A DNA stretch of 64,000 bases from [Mycobacterium] stephanolepidis (GTDB taxonomy: Bacteria; Actinomycetota; Actinomycetes; Mycobacteriales; Mycobacteriaceae): assembly GCF_002356335.1 (NCBI RefSeq), contig NZ_AP018165.1, positions 2,294,001 through 2,358,000 of the forward strand, in the 5' to 3' direction. This document shows positions 19,281 through 28,136 of this stretch, piece by piece; position 1 is the first letter of the stretch; each line of letters opens with the position of its first letter. The position numbers and the translations under genes are program-made. The notes beneath the pieces were generated by a model, which worked only from the letters and a program-made list of their open reading frames with translations, did not search any database and was not told where the DNA came from.

Positions 19281-21464
19281 GTGCAAGTTACACGTGAAGC
19301 CGAGGGGACCGCACCGGATGCCGGTGGAGTCAAGAGGTTCCGGCTGCTGCGCTTCCGCCCGTTGTCCAGGGTCAGTATTCAATCCAAACTGATCGCGATG
19401 ATGGTGGTGTGCACCATCGTGGGGGCCGCCGTGGTCGGCATCATCGCCTTTCAGGTCGGCCGCAACGGACTGCGCACGGCGGTGTTCACCCGGCTGACGG
19501 AGGTACGGGAGTCTCAATCACGCGCACTCGCAGGACAGCTTTCGGATCTGAAGAATTCGCTGGTCATCTATTCCCACGGGACGACCGTCTCGGGCGCACT
19601 TGATGCGTTCACCAACGGCTTTGATCAGCTGTCCAATGCGACCGTCGACCCGGCGCAGTGGCAATCGGTCGTCAACTACTACAACAGCAACTTCCTCAAG
19701 CAGACCGAGCAGAACAGCGGGGTCAAACTCGACGCGGCAGCGGTGCTGCCCACATCGAACGCACAGCGCTACCTGCAGGCCATTTACACCGCTCAGCGCA
19801 AATCCGATGATGTGGCGATAGGTCTCAACGATGCCCATGACGGCAGTGCCTGGTCGGCGGCCAACGCCCGGTATCAGGAGTACTTTCGCGAAATCGCCAA
19901 CCGTTTCCAGTTTCAGGATGCGCTGCTGCTCGACACTCGCGGAAACATCGTCTACACGGCGTTCAAAGATGTCGACTTGGGCACCAACATACTGACCGGC
20001 CCGTACAGCGGATCCAAACTGCACGACGCGTATCAGAGAGCGCTGACGTCCAACGATTCAGACTTTGTGCTGTTCACCGACTTCGAGATCTATCAGCCGG
20101 CCGAGAATGAGCCCACCGCCTGGATCGTGGCACCGGTCATTCCCAACGACAGGGCAACCGGTGTGCTTGCCTTGCAGTTCCCGGTGTCGAAGATCAACAG
20201 CCTGATGACGTTCGATAAACGTTGGCAGGCAGCCGGTATCGGCAAAACCGGCGAATCCTACCTGGCCGGTCCGGACGGTCTGATGCGTTCGGATTCCCGT
20301 CTGTTCCTGGAAGATCCGCAGCGCTACAAGCGCGATGTCGTCGCGGCCGGAACTCCCGCCGATGTCGCAGACAGGGCCATCCGGCTCGGTGGGACCACAC
20401 TGGTGCAGCCGGTGGACTCCGACGCCACCCAAGCAGCGCAACGTGGCCAATCGGGAACTCTGATCGCCACCAATTACCTTGGGCAGGAGACGTTACAGGC
20501 GTACGCGCCGCTGGTGCTGCCGGACTCCGATGTGCACTGGTCCGTGATCGCGACGGTCGACACCACGGAGGCGTTCGAACACGAGGTGTCGTTCACCAAG
20601 ACCATCGTGGTGTCGACCACCGGCATCATCTTCGCCGTTTGTCTGGCGGCCGCGTTCTTCGCCCAGCTCTTCGTCCGGCCCATCAGGCGGCTGGAAGAAG
20701 GGGCCCGGAGAATCAGTGCAGGCGACTACACCGTTGCCATACCGATCGAAACGCGCGATGAAATCGCGGATCTGACAAAAGCATTCAATGAAATGAGCAG
20801 AAGCCTGACCATCAAGGAGGATCTGCTCACCGAACAGCGCCAGGAGAATGACCGCCTGCTGCGATCGTTGATGCCCGAGCCCTTCGCGGAGCGGTACCGG
20901 CAAGGCGAAGAGCTTATTGCCACCGAACGTCATGACGTGTCGGTCATCTTCGCCGACATCGTCGGCCTGGATCGGCTCCAGGCCGAGCTGGCCTCCGAGG
21001 ATTCGCTGGCGCTCGTCAATGATCTGGTTCGCCAACTCGATGCCGCATCCGATGATCTCGGAATCGAGCGGGTGCGAACCGCACACAACGGTTACCTCGG
21101 AAGTTGCGGTCTCAACACTCCGCGGCTGGACAACGTGCGCAGGATCGTCGACTTCGCTCTCGCATGCCAGGGAATCATCGGGCGATTCAACAGCGAAACC
21201 GGGCATGAACTGAGCCTGAGGGCGGGCGTCGACACCGGCACAGTGAGCAGTGGGCTTGTCGGACGCCCCACGATGGTCTACGAAATGTGGGGAGCGGCAG
21301 TCAATCTCGCGCACCAGGTGAAGAGTGGTTCGCCGCAGCAGGGTATTTACGTCACCTCGCGCGTGCACGATGCGCTTCGGGAAACCTTCGAGTTCACATC
21401 GGCCGGAGCCGTTACGGTCGACGGAGAAGAACAACCGATCTGGCGGCTGTCGGAGAGTCAGTGA
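19281..21464 (+). CDS. Membrane sensor with HAMP and degenerate class III cyclase domain (Rv2435c-like)
   Basis: 727 residues, GTG start. Membrane segment about 32-56, extracytoplasmic sensor domain about 60-430, second membrane segment about 438-460, HAMP about 460-512, short coil, class III nucleotidyl cyclase domain about 548-700. First metal-binding Asp is present (D559 in IFADIVG). The second metal Asp is replaced by Asn (R599-T-A-H-N603). The transition-state Asn is kept (N675) but the Arg four residues on is Gln679. The usual Lys of the base pocket is Arg. The domain is probably inactive or altered as a cyclase. It overlaps the following MscS gene as ATGA, so the two are translated together. 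Confidence 0.85.
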   Translation: MQVTREAEGTAPDAGGVKRFRLLRFRPLSRVSIQSKLIAMMVVCTIVGAAVVGIIAFQVGRNGLRTAVFTRLTEVRESQSRALAGQLSDLKNSLVIYSHGTTVSGALDAFTNGFDQLSNATVDPAQWQSVVNYYNSNFLKQTEQNSGVKLDAAAVLPTSNAQRYLQAIYTAQRKSDDVAIGLNDAHDGSAWSAANARYQEYFREIANRFQFQDALLLDTRGNIVYTAFKDVDLGTNILTGPYSGSKLHDAYQRALTSNDSDFVLFTDFEIYQPAENEPTAWIVAPVIPNDRATGVLALQFPVSKINSLMTFDKRWQAAGIGKTGESYLAGPDGLMRSDSRLFLEDPQRYKRDVVAAGTPADVADRAIRLGGTTLVQPVDSDATQAAQRGQSGTLIATNYLGQETLQAYAPLVLPDSDVHWSVIATVDTTEAFEHEVSFTKTIVVSTTGIIFAVCLAAAFFAQLFVRPIRRLEEGARRISAGDYTVAIPIETRDEIADLTKAFNEMSRSLTIKEDLLTEQRQENDRLLRSLMPEPFAERYRQGEELIATERHDVSVIFADIVGLDRLQAELASEDSLALVNDLVRQLDAASDDLGIERVRTAHNGYLGSCGLNTPRLDNVRRIVDFALACQGIIGRFNSETGHELSLRAGVDTGTVSSGLVGRPTMVYEMWGAAVNLAHQVKSGSPQQGIYVTSRVHDALRETFEFTSAGAVTVDGEEQPIWRLSESQ

Positions 21465-22885
21465 TGACCGACATCCTCACGTCTCCCTGGTTCTTCTGGT
21501 CTGTTGGCATCGCCTTCGGGCTGCCCCTGGGGTTGATCGCGCTGACCGAGTGGCAACAGGCGTTGCGCCGCAAGCACAGCGTCCTGGTGCGGCCGGTGAG
21601 CGTCCTGCGCAACTATCTGCTACCGCTCGGTGCACTCCTACTGCTGCTGATCGAGGCGAAACAGATTCCGCCCGAGGCAACGTCGGTGCGACTCGTGGGC
21701 ACTCTTTTCGCATTCGTGGTATTGGTGCTGGTGCTATCGGGCGTGAGCGCCACGCTTTTCCACGGTGCTCCCGAGGGGACATGGCGCAAACGGGTGCCGG
21801 CCATCTTCGTCGACGTCGCACGGTTCGTCGTGATCGTGGTCGGCCTCGCGATGATCTTTTCCTACATCTGGGGCGCAAACGTGCGGGGGCTGTTCACCGC
21901 ACTCGGCGTGACATCCATCGTGATGGGACTGGCGCTGCAGCAGTCCGTCGGCCAGATCGTCTCCGGACTGTTGATGCTCTTCGAGCAGCCGTTTCGGATA
22001 GGGGACTGGCTCGATACCCCGACCGCGCACGGCCACGTCGTCGAAGTCAATTGGCGCGCCGTGCATCTGCAGACCGACACCGGGCTACAGATCACCCCGA
22101 ACTCCGTGCTGGCCACCTCGTCGTTCACCAATGTGAGCCGCCCCGTCGGCAAGCACAAGATCGCGATCATCAGCGTGTTCTCCGTCGAAGACCCACCAGA
22201 TCAAGTGTGCGCCATGTTACTGAGGGTGGCGGCCGAGCTGCCCCAGCTCCGCATGGATGCACCGCCATTATCAATCCCATTGGGCGGCATGGAGTATCGC
22301 ACCACCATCCCGCTGCTGTCCTTTGACGATGATGGCGAGGCGAAGGCGACCTTCCTGCGTTGGATTTGGTATGCCGCTCGCCGGGAAGGACTTCACCTCG
22401 ATCACGCCGCCGAGACGTTCTCCACACCTGAACGCGTCGCAGATGCGATACAGACTGTGGTCGCACCAACATTGCGGATAGGGCTGGACGACCAGCAGGC
22501 GCTGATCTCGCATTCGACAGTCCAGCGTTACGGGGCCGACGAAAAAATCCAGGGCTCAGGCGAGGTGCCGAACCACATGCTGTTCATCGTCGCGGGCTGC
22601 GTACGTCTCACCGCGGTCACCGCGGACGGCGCGGAGATATCGGTCGGCACTCTCGACGAAGGTTCCTTTCTCGGGCAGAGCACGCTCACCCGTCAGCCCG
22701 TGATCGGTTGCGCGTATGCCGTTGGCGAAGTCACCGTCGTGCAAATCGAACGCGAGCAGGTCGAGACACTTGTGCATCGGAACCCCTTGCTCATGCAGGA
22801 GTTCGGCCGCACGATCGAAGAACGAAGGGCTAATGTCCGCCGGGCGATCACCAGCGATGCCCTCGCGGAGAGCCAGAGCGGTTGA
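21464..22885 (+). CDS. MscS-type mechanosensitive channel with cyclic-nucleotide-binding domain (Rv2434c-like)
   Basis: 473 residues from the ATG at 21464 overlapping the cyclase stop; the frame is open upstream inside that gene. About four hydrophobic segments (residues 8-26, 46-62, 74-96, 112-134) lead to the MscS pore helix and beta domain (TALGVTSIVMGLALQQSVGQIVSGLLMLFEQPFRIGDWL, about 146-185). The C-terminal cNMP-binding-like domain (about 340-460) contains HMLFIVAGCVRLTA and LDEGSFLGQSTLTRQ. The canonical phosphate-binding Arg of FGE..LL..RxA is replaced in this stretch, so nucleotide binding is uncertain. Pairing of a cyclase-like sensor with a cNMP-domain channel is conserved in M. 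tuberculosis (Rv2435c-Rv2434c). Confidence 0.88.
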   Translation: MTDILTSPWFFWSVGIAFGLPLGLIALTEWQQALRRKHSVLVRPVSVLRNYLLPLGALLLLLIEAKQIPPEATSVRLVGTLFAFVVLVLVLSGVSATLFHGAPEGTWRKRVPAIFVDVARFVVIVVGLAMIFSYIWGANVRGLFTALGVTSIVMGLALQQSVGQIVSGLLMLFEQPFRIGDWLDTPTAHGHVVEVNWRAVHLQTDTGLQITPNSVLATSSFTNVSRPVGKHKIAIISVFSVEDPPDQVCAMLLRVAAELPQLRMDAPPLSIPLGGMEYRTTIPLLSFDDDGEAKATFLRWIWYAARREGLHLDHAAETFSTPERVADAIQTVVAPTLRIGLDDQQALISHSTVQRYGADEKIQGSGEVPNHMLFIVAGCVRLTAVTADGAEISVGTLDEGSFLGQSTLTRQPVIGCAYAVGEVTVVQIEREQVETLVHRNPLLMQEFGRTIEERRANVRRAITSDALAESQSG

Positions 22886-23010
22886 GGCCCATCGGCCCCG
22901 GCGCCACCAGCAGTTGCTTGCACCGATGGCCTGTTGAGATCGGCGCATAGCCGCGAATGTGTCATCCGGCCACCTACATGGTACGTAATGATCATCACAT
23001 GTTTGCTACT

Positions 23011-23027
23011 GATGCGACGGTCGCATC
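23011..23027. repeat. 17-bp palindrome after the channel gene
   Basis: GATGCGAC-G-GTCGCATC is a perfect inverted repeat with one central base, 126 bp after the channel stop and 87 bp before the next gene. It could be a terminator hairpin or an operator; no T-run follows. Confidence 0.4.
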
Positions 23028-23113
23028 GATTGGTGCGGATTCTGGGTTTCTGACACACGGACACTCCGACAGTTCACACTTCGGGCCCCGTCCATGAGAC
23101 CGTATCTCTCACT

Positions 23114-23689
23114 ATGGATAGCGAGGCGAGTGGCCACCAATACCTCTCGTATGAGGAATTCGGCAGGGCGTTCTTCGAGATAGCCGTCAGCGAGGCCCGC
23201 GTACGGGCGGCGGTCGCGTCGATCGCCGGCGAACCGTTCGAAGTCGGGCCCATGGCTCAAGGGCCCGGAAAGATCGCCAAGGTCACTGCGAAGGTTCAGA
23301 TCCTGGACCCGATCGTCACCCGGAACGCCGGCGAGACCATCACCTTCGACATTCAGGTGCCGTTGGCCATCGACCTGTTGATCGACCTGAAGCTCGACAA
23401 GAGCCGATTCAACGTTGCGGGCAACATCAACCTCAAGGCAACTGCGCGCGCCGCCGCCCCGCTGCAGCTGATCATCGACGTCGCACCGCCCGGCCCGTCA
23501 GACATCACCGTCGACGTGTCCTCGAACACCATCCGTGGGGAGCTGTTGCGCATCCTGGCGGGCGTCGATCAGTTGATCAGCCGGTTCATCGCCAAATATG
23601 TCGCCGACGAGGTCGATAACCCCAAGGCTATGGCGGCACGCACCATCGACGTCGCACACCGGCTCGATTCGGCCTGGACGGGCGTTTGA
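23114..23689 (+). CDS. conserved mycobacterial hypothetical protein
   Basis: 191 residues, ATG start without an evident ribosome site. No catalytic motif recognised. The middle (about 55-145) alternates hydrophobic and polar residues (VTAKVQILDPIV, TITFDIQVPLAIDLLIDLKLD, FNVAGNINLKATA, LQLIIDVAPP), suggesting beta-rich lipid-binding-like structure; the C-terminus is helical. No signal peptide or membrane span. The stop overlaps the TTG start of the phosphotransferase gene (TTGA), so both are probably made from one mRNA. Function unknown. Confidence 0.75.
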   Translation: MDSEASGHQYLSYEEFGRAFFEIAVSEARVRAAVASIAGEPFEVGPMAQGPGKIAKVTAKVQILDPIVTRNAGETITFDIQVPLAIDLLIDLKLDKSRFNVAGNINLKATARAAAPLQLIIDVAPPGPSDITVDVSSNTIRGELLRILAGVDQLISRFIAKYVADEVDNPKAMAARTIDVAHRLDSAWTGV

Positions 23690-24450
23690 TCGACCTCTCG
23701 GCCTGGGAACCTGTCACGGCGGGGGAGTCCGGCGCCGTGGTCTACCGGTCGGCGGACCGCACTCGCTACGCGAAAACGGGCGGTGCCGACCTCGAGGCCG
23801 AGCGAGATCGCATCGAATGGCTTAGCGCTCAGGGCGTCCCGGGCCCGAAGGTCCTTGAATGGACACCGGGGCCCAGCGGCCCCGTGTTGATCACCTCAGC
23901 GGTCCAGGGCACGCCCGCCGATCAGCTGGACGCGGACGATCTGGACAGGGCGTGGCCCGCCATCGCCGAGGCCGTGCGCCGACTGCACGCACTGCCGACG
24001 GCACAGTGCCCTTTCACGCGGAATCTGGACGCGATGATGGCGCTGGCGCATGACGTGTTGGCTCGCGATGCCGTCAATCCGGACTTCCTGCCCGATGAGG
24101 ACCGTGATGTTCCCGTCGTGGAGCTCCTGGCCCGTGTCGCAGCCGACGTACCCGAGCGTCTCGCCCAGGAAGCCGACGACCTGGCAGTGTGTCACGGCGA
24201 CTTGTGTCTGCCGAATATCGTCATCGCTCCGGAAGGCTTCGCGGTCGCCGGATTCATCGACCTCGGCAGGCTCGGACTGGCGGATCGGCATGCGGATCTT
24301 GCATTGCTCTTCGCCAATTCACGGGAGACCTGGCCGGGGAACATGCGTGCGACCGCCGCTCGTGCGCGGTTCCTGGACGTATATGGAAAAGCTGCGGACC
24401 CGGAGCGGTTGGAGTTCTATCTGCATCTCGATCCACTGACCTGGGGTTGA
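23686..24450 (+). CDS. aph(3''): Aminoglycoside 3''-phosphotransferase (streptomycin-type)
   Basis: 254 residues, TTG start overlapping the upstream stop. An APH-fold kinase: N-lobe with GESGAVVYR, catalytic loop H170-G-D172-LCLPN, and metal-binding D192 in FIDLGRLGLADRHADLALL. The protein resembles APH(3'')-Ic of M. fortuitum and the M. abscessus enzyme reported to confer intrinsic streptomycin resistance by phosphorylating the 3'' hydroxyl. Substrate assignment rests on this similarity. Nothing mobile flanks it closely, which fits a chromosomal intrinsic gene rather than an acquired cassette. Confidence 0.85.
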   Translation: MIDLSAWEPVTAGESGAVVYRSADRTRYAKTGGADLEAERDRIEWLSAQGVPGPKVLEWTPGPSGPVLITSAVQGTPADQLDADDLDRAWPAIAEAVRRLHALPTAQCPFTRNLDAMMALAHDVLARDAVNPDFLPDEDRDVPVVELLARVAADVPERLAQEADDLAVCHGDLCLPNIVIAPEGFAVAGFIDLGRLGLADRHADLALLFANSRETWPGNMRATAARARFLDVYGKAADPERLEFYLHLDPLTWG

Positions 24451-24460
24451 TACTTCATCA

Positions 24461-24489
24461 TTGACTTATATAAGTAAGCACTTTTAATA
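24461..24489 (+). promoter_or_regulatory. arsR promoter with internal operator palindrome
   Basis: TTGACT (24461-24466), 17 bp, TTAATA (24484-24489) form a near-consensus SigA promoter. Between them lies the palindrome ACTTATATAAGT (24464-24475), a likely autoregulatory ArsR site. The GTG of the regulator begins only 7 bases after the -10, so the mRNA is probably leaderless. The stretch is AT-rich against the local background. Confidence 0.7.
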
Positions 24490-24496
24490 TCGGGGA

Positions 24497-24859
24497 GTGC
24501 ACGCTTTCGACATACTCGGAGACTCGGTGCGTCGGCGCATTCTGGAGCTGATCCACGCGGGGGAGATGTCCTCGGGTGCCGTTGCCGAGGTGATCCGTTC
24601 GGAGTTTGCGATAAGCCAGCCTGCCGTATCACAGCACCTGAAGGTGCTGCGCGACAACGGGTTCGCGACGGTACGTACCGAAGGAACCCGGCGTCTCTAC
24701 AGCCTGGACGCCGCGCCGCTCCGGGAAGTGGACCGCTGGCTCGACACCTTTCGCCGCAACTGGACTCCGCATTTGGATGCGCTGGCCACCGAGATCTCCC
24801 GCGGCAAGCGGCACCGCGCATCCGCAAGCCCCCGAAGCGACAAGGAGAACATCTCGTGA
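24497..24859 (+). CDS. ArsR-family winged-helix repressor
   Basis: 120 residues, GTG start. The HTH region LGDSVRRRILELI ... ISQPAVSQHLKVLRDNGFATVRTEGTRRLYSLD fills most of the protein. There is no cysteine or histidine metal site, so this is not a metal sensor; it belongs to the group found next to SRPBCC (AHSA1-like) genes. The operator palindrome lies in its own promoter. It overlaps the next gene by 4 bases (GTGA type). The ligand is unknown. Confidence 0.9.
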   Translation: MHAFDILGDSVRRRILELIHAGEMSSGAVAEVIRSEFAISQPAVSQHLKVLRDNGFATVRTEGTRRLYSLDAAPLREVDRWLDTFRRNWTPHLDALATEISRGKRHRASASPRSDKENIS

Positions 24860-25494
24860 TCGATGTTCAGCATCAGCTCAACGCCGTCCGCCGCACGGTC
24901 GGCACCAGGACATTCCAGGCCCGAGAGGCGCGCGTTGTGACGGTCAGTCAGACCTACGACACCAGCGTCGAAGACCTATGGGATGCCTGTACCGATGTCG
25001 AACGCATCCCGCGATGGTTTCTGCCGATCGCCGGAGATCTGCGCCTCGGAGGTCATTACTCATTGGAGGGCAACGCATCTGGAACCGTGCTCGCCTGCGA
25101 TGCACCGCATTCGTTCACCGCGTCCTGGGAAGCCATGGGCACCACTAGCTGGATCGAGGTGACGATCACTCCCGAGTCCGGCGACCGGGCCACCTTCACC
25201 CTGGAACACATCTCCGATATCGGCGACGACGACGAACACTGGCTGCAGTTCGGTCCGGGCGCCGTCGGAGTCGGTTGGGACTCCGGGATTCTCGGCCTGG
25301 CCGGATACCTCGCGTCACCGCAGGATCGGATCACTCCCGAAGAGGGAGCGGCCTGGGCGGCCGGCGATGAGGGGCGCGCATTCATGGCCGGCTCCAGCGA
25401 ACGGTGGTACGAGGCGGCCGTCGCCTCCGGCATGGATCCGGCGCAGGCCCGCGGCATGGCCGATCGCACCACGCAGGCCTATACCGCGGGCTGA
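24856..25494 (+). CDS. SRPBCC (AHSA1/START-like) domain protein
   Basis: 212 residues, GTG start overlapping the arsR stop. The ligand-binding fold covers about 30-160 (VSQTYDTSVEDLWDACTDVERIPRWFLPIAGDLRLGGHY), with a C-terminal helix and tail including DEGRAFMAGSSERWYEAAVASGMDPAQA. The ArsR-SRPBCC gene pair is widespread in actinobacteria, and the SRPBCC member is taken to bind a small hydrophobic ligand. No enzymatic residues can be named. Confidence 0.85.
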   Translation: MIDVQHQLNAVRRTVGTRTFQAREARVVTVSQTYDTSVEDLWDACTDVERIPRWFLPIAGDLRLGGHYSLEGNASGTVLACDAPHSFTASWEAMGTTSWIEVTITPESGDRATFTLEHISDIGDDDEHWLQFGPGAVGVGWDSGILGLAGYLASPQDRITPEEGAAWAAGDEGRAFMAGSSERWYEAAVASGMDPAQARGMADRTTQAYTAG

Positions 25495-25530
25495 AGTGGC
25501 CGGCGCCACAGCGGACGCTACTATCGGCCC

Positions 25531-26046
25531 ATGACCACATCGGCAATGCCGCCGGATGTTTCTGGATTTGGACGCGTCACCCAAATTGCTTGGGTTACTG
25601 ATGATCTCGATGCCACGGAGGGCATGCTCAGTGCCGTATTCGGGGTCAAGAAATGGACGCGAATTCCAGATGTGCACTTCGGCCCCGACTCGTGCACCTA
25701 TCGCGGCGCACCGGCCGACTTCACCGCGACCATCTCGCTGAGCTATCTCGACGACATGCAACTCGAGCTGATCCGCCCGGTCAGCGGCGTAAGCATCTAT
25801 TCGGAGTTTCTGGAACAACATGCCCCGGGGCTGCACCACGTATGCGTGGAACCGCCCGACATCGACGTTGCGGTCCAACATGCCGCGACACGCGGCATGG
25901 AAGTGGTCCAGGACGGTGTGATGCCCGGCGGTATGCGCTTTGCCTACCTCTCGGCACCTGAGGCCGCGCTGCCGTACATGGAACTGGCCCATGTCCCGCC
26001 TGAAATCCGGGCGTTCTACGACTACATCAAGAGTGAGCAGGCATGA
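25531..26046 (+). CDS. VOC (glyoxalase/dioxygenase) family protein
   Basis: 171 residues, ATG start. The VOC fold is indicated by the N-terminal RVTQIAWVTDDLDATEGML, an inner MQLELIRPV strand, then PGLHHVCVEPPDID and a C-terminal PYMELAHVP. Candidate metal ligands are H in GLHHV and E in YMELA. It overlaps the following FAD protein gene as ATGA, so it probably acts in the same catabolic step, perhaps on a steroid or aromatic ketone. Substrate unknown. Confidence 0.82.
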   Translation: MTTSAMPPDVSGFGRVTQIAWVTDDLDATEGMLSAVFGVKKWTRIPDVHFGPDSCTYRGAPADFTATISLSYLDDMQLELIRPVSGVSIYSEFLEQHAPGLHHVCVEPPDIDVAVQHAATRGMEVVQDGVMPGGMRFAYLSAPEAALPYMELAHVPPEIRAFYDYIKSEQA

Positions 26047-27506
26047 GCGCAGCGATACCGGAAACCGTAGCGGTCCAGGACGTCACGGAGTGGTCTGATG
26101 AGGTAGACGTACTGGTCATCGGATTCGGCATGGGCGGCGGCTGTGCCGCTGTCTCGGCTGCCGAGGCTGGTGCACGCGTACTCGCGCTTGAGCGTGCCGC
26201 CTCCGCGGGCGGGACCACCGCCATGGCCGGCGGGCATTTCTACCTCGGCGGCGGTACGGCCGTTCAGGAGGCCACCGGACATGCCGACAGCGCGGATGAA
26301 ATGTACAAGTACCTCATGGCGGTATCGCCGGATCCCGATCCGGAGAAGATCCGTCTGTACTGCGACGGAAGTGTCGATCATTTCAATTGGCTTGAGGCGT
26401 TGGGTTTTCAATTCGAACGCAGCTTCTATCCGGAGAAGGCGGTCATCCAGCCCAACACCGAAGGGTTGATGTTCACGGGGAACGAGCTGGTGTGGCCGTA
26501 CCGCGATCAGGCCGTTCCGGCGCCACGCGGACACAAGGTGCCCAAACCCGGTGACACCGGTGGTGCGGGCATGGTCGTGGACCTGCTCGCGCGGCGTGCC
26601 GACGAGCTGGGTGTACCCATCCGCTATGAGACCGGCGCCACGGCGCTCATCCTCGACGACGAGGGTGCGGTTGTGGGCGCTACGTGGAAACGTTTCGCGG
26701 AAACCGGTGCGATACGCGCGAAGTCGGTGATCATCGCGGCGGGCGGATTCGTCATGAACCCCGCCATGGTGGCCGAGTACACCCCCAAGCTCGCCGAGAA
26801 ACCATTTGTGCTCGGCAGTACCTACGACGACGGACTCGGCATCAGACTCGGGGTCTCCGCGGGCGCAGGCACCCGCAACATGAACCAGATCTTCGTGACG
26901 GCTCCGGTGTATCCACCATCGGGACTGCTCACCGGAATCATCGTCAACAAGAACGGCGAACGATTCGTCGCCGAAGATTCCTACCATTCCCGGACCTCCG
27001 GATTCGTGATGGATCAGCCCGACAGCGCCGCGTACTTGATCGTCGACTCCGAGCACATGGATCGGCCAACGCTGCCGTTGACGCCGTTCATCGATGGCTG
27101 GGAGACCGTCGCGGAAATGGAAGAGGCGCTTGGCATCCCGGCGGGAAACCTTGAGAGGACCTTGCAGCGGTACAACGAACATGCCGCCAGGGGAGAGGAC
27201 CCCGACTTCCATAAGTACCCGAAATACCTTGCCGCGCAGGGAACCGGCCCGTGGGGTGCGTTCGATCTGACCCTCGGTAAGGCGATCTATGCGGGATTCA
27301 CGCTGGGTGGACTTCGCACGGATGCGGACGGACGTGTTCTCGCCGAATCCGGGGAGCCGATCTCGGGTCTCTATGCGGCGGGTGCCAGCGCGTCGAACAT
27401 TGCTCAGGACGGGAAGGGCTACAGCAGCGGAACTCGGCTTGGCGAAGCGTCGTTCTTCGGCCGGCGCGCGGGTTCGCACGCGTCAGCACGGGTATCCGTC
27501 GGCTAA
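26043..27506 (+). CDS. FAD-dependent 3-ketosteroid dehydrogenase/fumarate-reductase-like flavoprotein
   Basis: 487 residues. The dinucleotide-binding motif VLVIGFGMGGGCAA is at about 24-36 with acidic E50 ending the second strand. GGTTAMAGGHFYLGGG follows at about 56-71, and the late FAD motif LGGLRTDADGRVL ... ISGLYAAGASASN is at about 420-455. It belongs to the FAD_binding_2 family that includes KstD and soluble fumarate reductases. The typical KstD catalytic tyrosines cannot be assigned with certainty, so the substrate is open. Operon partner: the VOC protein upstream. Confidence 0.82.
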   Translation: MSAAIPETVAVQDVTEWSDEVDVLVIGFGMGGGCAAVSAAEAGARVLALERAASAGGTTAMAGGHFYLGGGTAVQEATGHADSADEMYKYLMAVSPDPDPEKIRLYCDGSVDHFNWLEALGFQFERSFYPEKAVIQPNTEGLMFTGNELVWPYRDQAVPAPRGHKVPKPGDTGGAGMVVDLLARRADELGVPIRYETGATALILDDEGAVVGATWKRFAETGAIRAKSVIIAAGGFVMNPAMVAEYTPKLAEKPFVLGSTYDDGLGIRLGVSAGAGTRNMNQIFVTAPVYPPSGLLTGIIVNKNGERFVAEDSYHSRTSGFVMDQPDSAAYLIVDSEHMDRPTLPLTPFIDGWETVAEMEEALGIPAGNLERTLQRYNEHAARGEDPDFHKYPKYLAAQGTGPWGAFDLTLGKAIYAGFTLGGLRTDADGRVLAESGEPISGLYAAGASASNIAQDGKGYSSGTRLGEASFFGRRAGSHASARVSVG

Positions 27507-27628
27507 GCCAATCTGGCACGCTATGTGAGGCCGGTCACAAACGTGCATCAAATGGTCGTCCGGTGGGGTAGCCGATGGGTGACCATGAACATGTCGCTTA
27601 GGCTGGGCGCAACGGAAAGGTGACTCCA

Positions 27629-28027
27629 ATGGCGGAGGTCTATACCAGCAACGGGAACCGGCCCGCGCCGGCTCGTAAGATCCGCAAGCTGGCCAACGTC
27701 GCACTGAACATCGATGGCACCGTCGGGCATATAGAATCGATGGCTGTCGAGGTGCACGACCTCACCGATCGGGTGGGTTCGATGCTCGACCACCTGGACT
27801 CCAGCCTGGAGCGGCTCGACGACTCGCTCGATTCGCTGAACCTCACGTTGAACAATCTGGCCGAGACCACCACAACCCTGGCTAACACGATGACGAGCCT
27901 CGAGACCCTCATCGACGTCGTCAATCCGCTCATCCGCGTACTGAAGGTCGCGCTCTACCCCACGAAGATCGTGCTGGATTTCGCTGACGACCGGATCGCC
28001 CAAGTCGAACGCGTCCTGCGCCGGTAG
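27629..28027 (+). CDS. small coiled-coil protein of unknown function
   Basis: 132 residues from the ATG at 27629, which has GGAAAGG 8 bases upstream; an in-frame GTG at 27620 would add three residues. The sequence is almost entirely heptad-like helix (about 28-105, rich in L, D, T and N: SMLDHLDSSLERLDDSLDSL) followed by a short hydrophobic patch (VVNPLIRVLKVALYP). No signal peptide. No family recognised. It lies alone between the FAD protein gene and the ABC1 kinase gene. Confidence 0.7.
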   Translation: MAEVYTSNGNRPAPARKIRKLANVALNIDGTVGHIESMAVEVHDLTDRVGSMLDHLDSSLERLDDSLDSLNLTLNNLAETTTTLANTMTSLETLIDVVNPLIRVLKVALYPTKIVLDFADDRIAQVERVLRR

Positions 28028-28075
28028 GGGTTCCTTCCCTGGTCATCCCCGGATACTCCTGGCGTTCGATTAACA

Positions 28076-28099
28076 TACATACCGGATTGTCGGTAATGT
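28076..28099. promoter_or_regulatory. TetR-type operator, site A
   Basis: TACATAC-N10-GTAATGT, with an inner TACCG ... CGGTA pair, 38 bp before the first ABC1 kinase gene. Same half-site and spacing as site B. Binding by the TetR encoded at 29492 is inferred. Confidence 0.55.
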
Positions 28100-28136
28100 C
28101 TCATCGACGTAGGTGATGAGGACGAAGGGAGTCGCG

